From Kribbella turkmenica (GTDB lineage: Bacteria; Actinomycetota; Actinomycetes; Propionibacteriales; Kribbellaceae), in NCBI RefSeq assembly GCF_004348725.1, contig NZ_SMKR01000032.1:1-50006 (forward strand): a DNA stretch of 50,006 nucleotides. Reading direction: 5' to 3'. The notes under the pieces are model-generated. The model worked only from the letters and a program-made list of their open reading frames with translations, did no database searches and had not been told where the DNA came from. Each line of letters starts with the position of its first letter. Within the stretch, counting starts at the first letter, position 1. Below, in pieces: positions 1-8,469 of the stretch. A program made the translations under genes and the position numbers.

Positions 1-264
1 GTGTACGACGGCATGCAGGCCTGGAAGGCGTACGCCGCCCAGCAGGCCGAAGGCGGCTCCGAGGGGTGGGGCGCCGAGGGGGTGACCGGGCCGCCGACCG
101 GGGTCGCGGTGTTCGGCGCCGAGACGGCGATCAGGAAGTTCGCCGACCCGGCCGGGAAGATGACCCACTGGCAGGAGTACGACCGCGGCGGCCACTTCGC
201 CGCGATGGAGGTGCCGGACCTGCTGGCCGCGGACCTCCGGCTGTTCTTCGGTCCGCTGCGCTGA
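1..264 (+). CDS. Epoxide hydrolase-like alpha/beta hydrolase, C-terminal fragment
   Basis: The reading frame is open at the left edge of the window, so only the last 87 residues are visible. The segment DRGGHFAAMEVPDLLAADLR near the C-terminus is typical of the end of epoxide hydrolases (alpha/beta fold), where the His of GGHF is the catalytic base and the Glu/Pro residues after it lead into the last helix. The earlier GVAVFGAE and the Trp-rich start fit the last strands of the same fold. The nucleophile lies outside the window, so substrate and exact subfamily cannot be judged. It runs tail to tail with the membrane protein gene after a 4-base gap. Confidence 0.7.
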   Translation: MYDGMQAWKAYAAQQAEGGSEGWGAEGVTGPPTGVAVFGAETAIRKFADPAGKMTHWQEYDRGGHFAAMEVPDLLAADLRLFFGPLR

Positions 265-268
265 GCCG

Positions 269-724
269 TCACCCGCCGGGCTGGGCCTCCCTGGTCCAGC
301 CCGGCATCGGCCGGAAACACATCCACTCGATCAGCACGGAGCCGACGACGATCGGAAGCACCCACGACCAGGGATGCCGGGGCGCACTGACCACCAGGAT
401 CCCTGTCCACAAGGCGATCAAGCCACCGCCGTACCCGCGCAGGACACCGCGGTACCAGAGCCCGCCGGGAGCCTCCGCGGCGCGCTGCCCGAGATAGACG
501 AACAGGTACGTCGCGACCGAGATCGGCCAGAAGAACCAGAGCCGGCCCCAGTCGTACGGGACCATCACCAGGGCGCTCAGACAGACGATCGCGATCGCCC
601 AGTGATAGACCTCGCCGGCCCAGTTGAGGCCGCGCCGGCGCAAGGTGAGGACGACCGCCACCGGGCCGACCAGCACCGCCAGCACCCCCGAGGCGACATG
701 CAGGATGAGCGCGATGTCACGCAT
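269..724 (-). CDS. Small integral membrane protein, DUF2306-like
   Basis: This 151-residue protein is almost entirely hydrophobic, with about five predicted membrane helices: roughly residues 3-27, 40-60, 65-85, 108-122 and 127-145. The first helix carries LHVASGVLAVLVGP, followed by a short basic loop (RRRG) and an H in helix two; this arrangement resembles DUF2306 membrane proteins, whose function is not known. I chose the ATG at 724 because the hydrophobic helix begins right after it and a G-rich stretch (GGGACGGGGCGGG) lies upstream; a GTG about 33 bases upstream is possible. It converges on the hydrolase fragment. No cofactor motif is visible, so I assign no function. Confidence 0.65.
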   Translation of the reverse strand: MRDIALILHVASGVLAVLVGPVAVVLTLRRRGLNWAGEVYHWAIAIVCLSALVMVPYDWGRLWFFWPISVATYLFVYLGQRAAEAPGGLWYRGVLRGYGGGLIALWTGILVVSAPRHPWSWVLPIVVGSVLIEWMCFRPMPGWTREAQPGG

Positions 725-807
725 CGCCGGTCCCGCCCCGTCCCCGGCACCCACCGGAGCACTCTGACATGTCACGGAGCTTATTGGCCGAAGCCGCCGC
801 CGTCTCC

Positions 808-840
808 CCCTCGGCGCGCCCTGGCCGGACGCGCCGAGGG
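808..840 (-). terminator. Hairpin terminator downstream of the GNAT gene
   Basis: A perfect 11-bp inverted repeat (CCCTCGGCGCG at 808-818 and its complement at 830-840) encloses an 11-base loop. It starts 7 bases after the stop codon of the GNAT gene on the minus strand. There is no T-tract, as is common for actinobacterial terminators. Confidence 0.6.
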
Positions 841-846
841 CCGGCG

Positions 847-1782
847 TCAGCTCACCGGGAACGACAGCACCACCCGGACCGCGAAGTTCCGATAGTGCTG
901 GCGTTCGAAGCTCCTGGCCATCGGCACGTTGCCGAAGTCGGTGTCCGCGGTGATGCGCTCCGCACCCCGCTCCACGAGGAAATGGGTGATCTCCGCCAGC
1001 AGGTCGTCGCTGTAGCGGTGACCGCGATGCTCGGCCAGCACGCCGAGGTAGCCCACCGTCGGTCCGCCCTGGTTCGCCGACGGGATCGCGAACCCGACCA
1101 GCTGGCCGTCGGCGTCGTACGCGAGCCGCCACCAGGACCGGTCGCTGTTCGGCATCGACTTGTACACCTCGAGCTCCTCGCGGGCCGCGCCGTCGGCGCC
1201 GAGGCGGGCGACCGACCGCGCGCTCGCCGCGTCGAGGGTGCCTTCGTGCACGCGCCGGAACACGTCCACGAACGCCTCGTCACCGGCTTCCGCGAACCGC
1301 AACCGGGTCGATCGCGGCGGCAGTCCGTACTCCGGCTTCCAGTCGTACCGCAGCCGTTCCGTCACCCCGGTCAGACCGGCCGCCTCGGCGGCCTTCCGCC
1401 GCGGCGCCAGCTCGGCGACCACGCTCGGTTGCTCCTTCCAGTCCGGAGACAGGAAGAAGTGGTACTCCGACGGCTCGGCATCGGCCGGGCGTGACCTGAG
1501 AGTGTGCTCGATCAGCGCGGTCCAGGCCGGCACCGGGTCGGCATCGCCGGCGTAGTAGAGGCCGTCGATGCTGAACGGGTGATCGTGGCTGGGCAACCCC
1601 CACCAGATCGCCAGCGCCCGGATCGCGCCGTTCTCCTCGACGACCCAGCTCCAGTCGTGCCGGTAGAAACCCTCGGCAAGGAACTCGTCGTAGCGCTCGC
1701 GGGTGACGGTGTTGACCGATTGCTGCTCGATCAACGCATGAATGGTGTCGAGGTCGGCCTCGACAGTGGTGCGGATGTTCAC
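847..1782 (-). CDS. GNAT family N-acetyltransferase (311 aa)
   Basis: The C-terminal half holds a GNAT acetyl-CoA fold: the segment GYLGVLAEHRGHRYSDDLL (about residues 247-265) matches motif A, with the pyrophosphate-binding loop in EHRGHRYS. The N-terminal half (1-150) is longer than in single-domain GNATs and may be a second, degenerate GNAT domain, giving a length usual for tandem GNATs of actinobacteria. The start is the GTG at 1782: the sequence TTGGAGG lies 6 bases upstream, and the next upstream codons lack any domain similarity. The acceptor substrate cannot be predicted. The gene is divergent from the secreted ribonuclease gene, sharing a 216-base upstream region. Confidence 0.8.
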   Translation of the reverse strand: MNIRTTVEADLDTIHALIEQQSVNTVTRERYDEFLAEGFYRHDWSWVVEENGAIRALAIWWGLPSHDHPFSIDGLYYAGDADPVPAWTALIEHTLRSRPADAEPSEYHFFLSPDWKEQPSVVAELAPRRKAAEAAGLTGVTERLRYDWKPEYGLPPRSTRLRFAEAGDEAFVDVFRRVHEGTLDAASARSVARLGADGAAREELEVYKSMPNSDRSWWRLAYDADGQLVGFAIPSANQGGPTVGYLGVLAEHRGHRYSDDLLAEITHFLVERGAERITADTDFGNVPMARSFERQHYRNFAVRVVLSFPVS

Positions 1783-1998
1783 GAATCCTCCAACAGGAGG
1801 CGCGACCGCTCCGCTCAGTGCGAGCTGTGCGAGCGGACCGGGCGCGCCGGGAAACAAGCCAGTGTGCTCATCGGTCGCTCCTTCCGCTCGGGGATCCTTC
1901 TCGCCGGGCCAAACACTAGGACCTCGGAGGGTCATACTCCAACTGTTATTCAGACCTGGAATGTGCCAGGGTCGCGTCGCCCGGGGACCCTCCGGCAC

Positions 1999-2394
1999 AT
2001 GAGAAAACTCGTCGCCGCCCTCACCCTCGCCACCGCGGCCACACTCGGCTCGACGGCGTACGCCGCACCTGAGTCGACGTCGGTGACCACAGTCACCGCC
2101 ATCCCCACCTGTGCACTCAGTTCGTTGCCGTCACAGGCCTCGGACACGCTGGAGCTGATCCACTCCGGCGGGCCGTTCCCGTACGAGCAGGACGGGAACG
2201 CCGTCCAGAACCGGGAGGGCATCCTGCCGGACGGATCCACGGGCTACTACCACGAGTACACCGTGGAGACGCCCGGCTCGGACGACCGCGGCGCTCGCCG
2301 GCTGGTCGGCGGCGGAGCGGTGACGACACCGGCGTACGTGTACTACACCGACGACCACTACTCGTCGTTCTGCGCGGTCGACGAGGACAGCTGA
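1999..2394 (+). CDS. Secreted guanyl-specific ribonuclease, RNase Sa/T1 family
   Basis: The protein has 131 residues: a signal peptide (1-22, MRK then a hydrophobic core and an AYA-A cleavage site) and a mature domain that follows RNase Sa of Streptomyces along its length. Matching blocks are DTLELIHSGGPFPYEQDG, NREGILP, GYYHEYTV and the DDHY block. The catalytic residues of RNase Sa (Glu54, Arg65, His85) correspond to Glu86, Arg100 and His120. Cys38 and Cys125 match the single disulphide. It should cleave RNA 3' of guanosine outside the cell. No barstar-like gene lies next to it, but an Imm5-like immunity gene follows 90 bases downstream on the same strand. The ATG is chosen because the signal peptide begins there; the ribosome site is weak. 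Confidence 0.9.
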   Translation: MRKLVAALTLATAATLGSTAYAAPESTSVTTVTAIPTCALSSLPSQASDTLELIHSGGPFPYEQDGNAVQNREGILPDGSTGYYHEYTVETPGSDDRGARRLVGGGAVTTPAYVYYTDDHYSSFCAVDEDS

Positions 2395-2406
2395 ACCTGG
2401 TGCGTT

Positions 2407-2451
2407 GAGACTTCTGCGGCATCGTCTGTGCTCGTGCCCTGCAGAAGTCTC
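2407..2451. terminator. Long stem-loop after the ribonuclease gene
   Basis: GAGACTTCTGC (2407-2417) pairs with GCAGAAGTCTC (2441-2451), and inside it GGCA (2418-2421) pairs with TGCC (2435-2438), leaving a 13-base loop and a two-base bulge. It begins 12 bases after the ribonuclease stop and ends 32 bases before the next gene. It may be a terminator, or an operator for the immunity gene. Confidence 0.55.
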
Positions 2452-2483
2452 CATCAGTAGCTCCAAAGATACGATTGACACAC

Positions 2484-2993
2484 ATGAAGCTGACCGATGA
2501 CGAGCGTCGTGCAGTCACCCGGTTCTGTGCCGACTGTGCAGAACGTGCCCTGCCACTGTTCGAGGCAGCCGCCCCTGGCGACACCCGCCCGCGCGAGGCG
2601 ATCGCCGCTGCCCGGGCGTACGCGGACGGAGCCGAACGGACGAAGCGGCAACGTTCAGCCGCTTGGGCAGCCCAGACGGCGGCCGGTGAGGTCGACGATC
2701 CGGCCGCCTCGGCCGCGGCCCGTTCCGCGCTGGGTGCGGCCGGAGCGCCGTACATCCACGACCTCGACAGCCCTCACCAGGTCAAGCACGTCCTCGCCTC
2801 GGCCGTCTACCTCGCCCAGGCCCGCGAGTCCGCCGCCGGCGACCCCACCGCCGGCGACAAGGAGATCCGCTGGGCGATCGGTCACGCGTCGCCTGTCATC
2901 CGCGACGTGGTACGACGCTGGCCGCCCCGCGACCCGAGCCGCACCCGGCGAGGCACCCTCTACCACCTGCTCGACGCCGGCCTCCGTCGCTGA
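2484..2993 (+). CDS. Putative immunity protein, Imm5-like
   Basis: This 169-residue, Ala-rich helical protein has the features of actinobacterial proteins annotated as putative immunity protein (Imm5-like): an N-terminal CADCAERALPLFE segment, the block GDTRPREAIAAARAYADG and an Ala-rich helical middle. The family assignment is from memory of this pattern. It follows a secreted ribonuclease, which suggests, but does not prove, a toxin-immunity relationship. I take the ATG at 2484; a TTG three codons earlier is possible, and no clear ribosome site decides. No membrane segment or signal peptide is visible, so it should be cytoplasmic. Confidence 0.65.
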   Translation: MKLTDDERRAVTRFCADCAERALPLFEAAAPGDTRPREAIAAARAYADGAERTKRQRSAAWAAQTAAGEVDDPAASAAARSALGAAGAPYIHDLDSPHQVKHVLASAVYLAQARESAAGDPTAGDKEIRWAIGHASPVIRDVVRRWPPRDPSRTRRGTLYHLLDAGLRR

Positions 2994-3010
2994 CGCCCGC
3001 CCAACGGCAA

Positions 3011-3038
3011 GCGGCCCCGGACATCAGCCCGGGACCGC
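3011..3038. terminator. Terminator hairpin, first of two copies
   Basis: GCGGCCCCGG (3011-3020) pairs with CCGGGACCGC (3029-3038) with one mismatch around an 8-base loop. It lies 17 bases after the immunity gene stop, between convergent genes. Confidence 0.6.
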
Positions 3039-3092
3039 TCGGGTACTGCTGTGTGCTGTCGGACCTTCTACCTCCCGCCACCGCACAGCAAA

Positions 3093-3119
3093 CGGTCCCG
3101 GGATCAATCCCCGGGACCG
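3093..3119. terminator. Terminator hairpin, second of two copies
   Basis: CGGTCCCGGG (3093-3102) and CCCGGGACCG (3110-3119) form a perfect 10-bp stem with the loop ATCAATC. It lies 32 bases beyond the stop of groEL2 on the minus strand and probably ends that transcript. Confidence 0.7.
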
Positions 3120-3151
3120 CCTGTACTGCTGTGCTGTCGGACCTCAGTGGA

Positions 3152-4903
<1,752 letters not shown>

Positions 4904-4925
4904 TCACACACCGGGGCGACGAGCC

Positions 4926-4952
4926 TTATCACTCTCACCCGTGGAGTGCTAA
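4926..4952 (-). promoter_or_regulatory. CIRCE operator 1 of groEL2
   Basis: TTATCACTC, nine bases, then GAGTGCTAA: one mismatch to the CIRCE consensus TTAGCACTC-N9-GAGTGCTAA bound by HrcA. It is the copy nearer the gene and overlaps the expected transcription start. Confidence 0.85.
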
Positions 4953-4956
4953 CCAA

Positions 4957-4985
4957 GTATTAGCACTCGACCCAAGCGAGTGCAA
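4957..4985 (-). promoter_or_regulatory. Sigma-70-type promoter of groEL2
   Basis: On the minus strand TTGCAC (4985-4980) and TAATAC (4962-4957) are separated by exactly 17 bases. The predicted start near 4950 gives a leader of about 170 bases before the ATG at 4777. Confidence 0.7.
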
Positions 4986-4986
4986 G
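4960..4986 (-). promoter_or_regulatory. CIRCE operator 2 of groEL2
   Basis: TTAGCACTC, nine bases, then GAGTGCAAG: a perfect left arm and 7 of 9 matches in the right arm. It lies 7 bases from operator 1 and covers the -35 and part of the -10 box. Confidence 0.8.
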
Positions 4987-5010
4987 CCAGGCCCTCGCTA
5001 CCGTAGGTCC

Positions 5011-5569
5011 ATGGTGGACGTACGGGCGGCCGGACCGGACGCGTGGCCGGACCTCGCCGCGGGATGGGCGAGCGCGGGGATCCTGCGCGCTGCTTCTGCC
5101 AGTACTTCCGCCTGCGCGGACAGCAATGGAACGCCGCCACCCGCGAGCGCAACCGGCGCGGCCTCCGCGACCAGGTCCGCAAGGGCGACGTCCCGCCCGG
5201 AGTCCTCGCGTACGACGGTGAGACACCGGTCGGCTGGTGCGCGGTCGCCCCGCGGACGTCGTACCCCGGGTGGTCGCCTCAACCAACTGGCGCACCGACC
5301 GCCCCGACGCCTGGGTGATCTCGTGCTTCGTCGTACCCGTCGGCCACCGCCGCCAGGGGCTGGCCGGGGAGCTCGCGCTCGGCGCGGTCGAGTTCGCCCG
5401 GTCACAGGGCGCCGCTGTCGTGGAGGGCTGTGCCGTCGACACCGCACTCGCTGACCGCACGTCCTCGGCCGACCTCTATCGTGGCCCGCTCTCCGTCTTC
5501 CTCGACGCCGGCTTCACCGAGGTCAGCCGCACCAGCGACCGCTGGGTCCTGGTCCGCAGAGAGTTCTAG
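5011..5569 (+). pseudogene. GNAT acetyltransferase gene with two frameshifts
   Basis: Three overlapping frames together spell one GNAT protein. It begins MVDVRAAGPDAWPDLAAG from 5011, continues in a second frame from about 5065 (CFCQYFRLRGQQWNAATRERN, then GVLAYDGETPVGWCAVAPRTSYP), and ends in a third frame from about 5266 (the CFVVPVGHRRQGLAGELA acetyl-CoA loop to the stop at 5569). Each switch fits loss of one base in a G or C run: near GCGGGATGGG (5059-5070) and in TACCCCGGG (about 5262-5270). With both bases restored the product would be about 186 residues. Whether these are real mutations or sequence errors cannot be told from here. Confidence 0.8.
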
Positions 5570-5710
5570 ACCCTCTCGGGAGCTGCTGCCGTGCCCTGCT
5601 GCTTGTGTTGAAGATTAAGATTCAATCAGGTTGGAATCGTCCGGCCTCCCTCTCCCGCGCGGCTGTGACGCGACCCCCACTGCGCGCGTAGTTGACCTTC
5701 GAGGAGTTTG

Positions 5711-6295
5711 ATGGTCGTCGAGCACTGGTTCGACTTCGTCTGTCCGTACTGTTACGTCGCGCAGGACCGCAACCGGATCCTCCGCGAGCGTGGGCTCGAG
5801 GTGGTCGAGCACGCGATCCGGATCCATCCCGAGATCCCGCCGGGCGGCCGGCCCGCCGGTCCGCGGGTCGGGCCGGCGTACGACTTCCTCGCCCGCGAGG
5901 CCGAGGCGGCCGGGCTACCGCTGCGCTGGTCGGCCCGGACGCCGAACACGCGGACCGCGCTGGCCGCCTTCGAGTGGCTGAACAGCCTCCGGCCCAAGGT
6001 CGCGCAGCGGTTCGCAGAGTCGGTCTTCTCCGCGTACTTCGGCCACGGGCACGACATCGAGTCCGTCGACCTGCTCGCCACCATGGCCGAGTCGGCCGGC
6101 GGCAGCGGTGAGCGTCTGCGGATCGCTTTGACCGGCGGGACGGCGTACGAGGCCCTGGCCCGGTCCGAGCGCCAGGCCAAGGAGTACGGCGTGAGCGGCA
6201 CACCCACCTGGAACGTCCTGGGCCAGTCCGTCAGCGGGCTGCGGCCGCGGGCGTGGTTCCGGGACCTGACTACTGTGCTGCGTCCAACCGGCTGA
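5711..6295 (+). CDS. DsbA-family thioredoxin-fold protein (FrnE/HCCA isomerase-like)
   Basis: The 194-residue protein begins with a thioredoxin-like strand followed by CPYC (Cys11, Cys14), has a long helical insertion (about 45-140), and near the C-terminus carries YGVSGTPTWNV with the cis-Pro loop that faces the active site. This layout is that of the DsbA-like group including FrnE and 2-hydroxychromene-2-carboxylate isomerases; the intact CxxC favours a thiol-disulphide oxidoreductase. There is no signal peptide, so it should act in the cytosol. The ATG at 5711 has GAGGAG 4 bases upstream; a TTG directly before it is less likely. Its end overlaps the convergent YjbR-like gene by 26 bases. 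Confidence 0.85.
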   Translation: MVVEHWFDFVCPYCYVAQDRNRILRERGLEVVEHAIRIHPEIPPGGRPAGPRVGPAYDFLAREAEAAGLPLRWSARTPNTRTALAAFEWLNSLRPKVAQRFAESVFSAYFGHGHDIESVDLLATMAESAGGSGERLRIALTGGTAYEALARSERQAKEYGVSGTPTWNVLGQSVSGLRPRAWFRDLTTVLRPTG

Positions 6296-6611
6296 CCAGA
6301 CGCTTGGGGGCGCTCAGTCGCCAGGCCTCGGTGACGAGCTCGCGAAGCTCCTGGTCGTCGGCCGCTTCGATCATGACGTCGAGCCAGGCGAACCGTCCGG
6401 ACGCCCACGACGGCGCGTAGACGTCCGGGTCGTCGGCGACCAGGGCCTCCTGCTCCTCGCGAAGCGCCTTGAGCAGCAGTCTGGCGCCGTCCTCGGACAT
6501 GTACGCGAAGCTCTTGCCTCGCACCTTGAAGACCGGCTGACCGGCCCAGCCCTCGTGCTCCTCGACCTCCGGCAGCCCGAGCACGACCTTCGTCAGTACG
6601 TCGACGTCCAT
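6270..6611 (-). CDS. MmcQ/YjbR family DNA-binding-like protein
   Basis: The 113-residue protein matches the MmcQ/YjbR fold: an N-terminal helix with LGLPEVEEHEGW, the strand segment PVFKVRGKSFAYM, then a helical Ala-rich region and the end AWRLSAPKRLVSRLD. Members have a DNA-binding-like fold (CyaY-like), but no defined job is known. The ATG at 6611 follows GGAGG with no spacing, which is unusual and may mean low translation efficiency or a different start. Its 3' end overlaps the DsbA-family gene on the other strand by 26 bases. Confidence 0.8.
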   Translation of the reverse strand: MDVDVLTKVVLGLPEVEEHEGWAGQPVFKVRGKSFAYMSEDGARLLLKALREEQEALVADDPDVYAPSWASGRFAWLDVMIEAADDQELRELVTEAWRLSAPKRLVSRLDAAQ

Positions 6612-6792
6612 CCTCCGACCGTAGCCGCGGCCACGGACATTTCTCCGTCCCCGCCCCTCCGCCACGGTCAGGCACTCCTGGTCCGGTCCGAAAGTCGTCA
6701 GGGCCGCCGGTTCGGGGTCCCGGGGTCGGGCCAGGGTCGGGTCGGTACCGATCCGGATATGGCGGACACCCTGCGGGCGGGAGAGTTGAGCC

Positions 6793-7137
6793 ATGACGAA
6801 CTCCAACGCACCGTTCTCCAACCTGTCCGGCAAGGTCCTGCGCCGCTCCCGCGAGCAGCGGATGCTCTCCGGTGTCTCCGGCGGCATCGCGGAGTACCTG
6901 AACGTCGACGTGACTCTGGTCCGCCTCGGCATCGTCGGCCTGACCCTGCTCACCGGCGGCACGGCCCTGATCGGCTACGTGGTGGCCTGGGTCGTGATCC
7001 CGGAGTCCGACGGCAAGGCCGTCTGGCAGAACGTCCAGCAGTCGGTGAACCAGCCGCAACCGACCCCCGAGGCCGACATCGCCGCCCGCATCTACGACGA
7101 CACCAACCCGACCGACAACAAGCCCCCAGCGGCATGA
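6793..7137 (+). CDS. PspC domain membrane protein
   Basis: This 114-residue protein has a PspC domain: KVLRRSREQRMLSGVSGGIAEYL followed by NVDVTLVRLG and a hydrophobic stretch (about residues 47-74) ending in VIPE. PspC proteins sit in the membrane and take part in envelope-stress signalling; in actinobacteria they often stand alone, without PspA and PspB. The C-terminal tail (75-114) is hydrophilic and Gln/Pro-rich. The ATG has GGGAGAG about 8-14 bases upstream. It lies 72 bases before the M48 protease gene on the same strand, consistent with a shared role at the membrane, though co-transcription is not shown. Confidence 0.9.
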   Translation: MTNSNAPFSNLSGKVLRRSREQRMLSGVSGGIAEYLNVDVTLVRLGIVGLTLLTGGTALIGYVVAWVVIPESDGKAVWQNVQQSVNQPQPTPEADIAARIYDDTNPTDNKPPAA

Positions 7138-7209
7138 CCGACGCAGCAGCAGGGTGAGGCGCCGCGACGGAGCCGTCACCCCGCTGCCCGGTACTGGCAC
7201 ACTTCTCGC

Positions 7210-8469
7210 GTGCAGAGCGCCGGCGAAGTCACGAACTGCCCCGAGTGCGGGCACCAGATCCGGGTCGACCGGCGCTACGTCACCTGGTGTGACAAGTGCG
7301 ACTGGAACGTCGACCCCTCGCCGGTCGAGGACTCGACCCCTGCCTGGCGACTCAAGCTCGAGCACCGGCTCGCGGAGTCGCTGTACCGCGAGCTCGAGAC
7401 CGGCGCGGTCCACCGGCCGGGATGGGACGCGGCCCGCATCGCCGCGCATGTGCTGTCCGCACTGATCCTGCTGGTGCCGCTGGCCTGTCTCCTGGCTGGG
7501 ATCGCGCTGCTCGCCCTCTATCGGCCGCTCTGGCTGAGCGTCCCCCTGGCGCTGCTCGCCTTCTGCCTGACCTTCCTCCTCCGCCCACGCCTCGGCCGAC
7601 TGCCCACAGACGCGCAACTGGTCCACCGCGACCAGGCACCCGTCCTGTTCCGCGTGCTGGACGAAGTCGCGACCGCTGTCGGCACCCGGAAGGCGACCGC
7701 CGTTGTCGTCGACGCAGACGCCAACATCTCGTACCAACAGGTCGGATGGCGTTTCCGGCCGGTCGTCGGCATCGGACTGCCGCTGTGGGCCGGACTGCGG
7801 CCACAGGAGCGAGTGGCCGTACTGGCGCACGAGTTCGGCCACGGCCGCAACGGCGACGCCGGCAGCAGTTGGCTGCTGGCGGGTGCCTGGTCCGTCCTGG
7901 ACGAGCTGCATCAGACCTTCTCCGAGCAGCATGGGGACCGAATCCGGCGCGAGGAAGGCTACGAGGACTACACCGGCGCCACCTTCGCCAGCCGCCTGGT
8001 CAACGCCACCGTCGGCGGCCTCGTCCGCGGCATCGCCTGGCTGCTCCTGCGACTCGAGCTGCGCAGCGGTCAGCGGGAGGAGTACCTCGCCGATCGGCGG
8101 TCCGGCGAGATCGCAGGGTCGGAGGCGGCCGCCCGGGCGCTGGAACGCCTGCTGCTGGCGGACAGGGCGTACCACGCGATGGAACGAGCCCTGCGCTTCC
8201 CGGGCGACGTCAGTTCGCTGGAGGCAGTACGGCGGAGCGTGAGCGAAGTGCCCGCGCGGGAGATCGAGCGGCATGTCCGCGCCAGCCGTGCCCGCGAGAC
8301 CCGGACCGACGCCTCGCACCCGCCCACGTACCTTCGGATCAAGCTGCTCCGGGCCCGGCCCGCGACGACAGCACGCGTCGTCCTCGGCATCAGCGAGAGC
8401 GCCGCCATCGACCGCGAGCTCGCGGACCCGGCACACCGCGTTCTGGCGGAGCTGCGGAGTGAGCTCTAG
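7210..8469 (+). CDS. M48-family membrane metalloprotease with N-terminal zinc ribbon
   Basis: The 419-residue protein has a zinc ribbon at the N-terminus (CPECGH at 10-15 and CDKC at 27-30), two close membrane helices (about 80-120), the HEFGH zinc motif (His207, Glu208, His211) and EYLAD (Glu291 to Asp295) with the third zinc ligand. This is the M48 (HtpX/Ste24) arrangement, except that the zinc ribbon is an added part. M48 enzymes cut membrane proteins during quality control. The GTG at 7210 is chosen because the zinc ribbon starts right after it; no strong ribosome site is seen. It follows pspC and overlaps the stop of the convergent GDPD gene by 4 bases. Confidence 0.88.
   Translation: MQSAGEVTNCPECGHQIRVDRRYVTWCDKCDWNVDPSPVEDSTPAWRLKLEHRLAESLYRELETGAVHRPGWDAARIAAHVLSALILLVPLACLLAGIALLALYRPLWLSVPLALLAFCLTFLLRPRLGRLPTDAQLVHRDQAPVLFRVLDEVATAVGTRKATAVVVDADANISYQQVGWRFRPVVGIGLPLWAGLRPQERVAVLAHEFGHGRNGDAGSSWLLAGAWSVLDELHQTFSEQHGDRIRREEGYEDYTGATFASRLVNATVGGLVRGIAWLLLRLELRSGQREEYLADRRSGEIAGSEAAARALERLLLADRAYHAMERALRFPGDVSSLEAVRRSVSEVPAREIERHVRASRARETRTDASHPPTYLRIKLLRARPATTARVVLGISESAAIDRELADPAHRVLAELRSEL

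Larger units (their letters stand above)
3011..3144 (+). repeat. Direct repeat of a terminator unit (period about 81 bp)
   Basis: Both hairpins above are followed by almost the same sequence: TACTGCTGTGTGCTGTCGGACCT at 3044-3066 is repeated without one TG at 3124-3144. Together with the hairpins, each unit is about 53-56 bases. The arrangement suggests a local duplication of a terminator plus its downstream flank. Confidence 0.6.
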
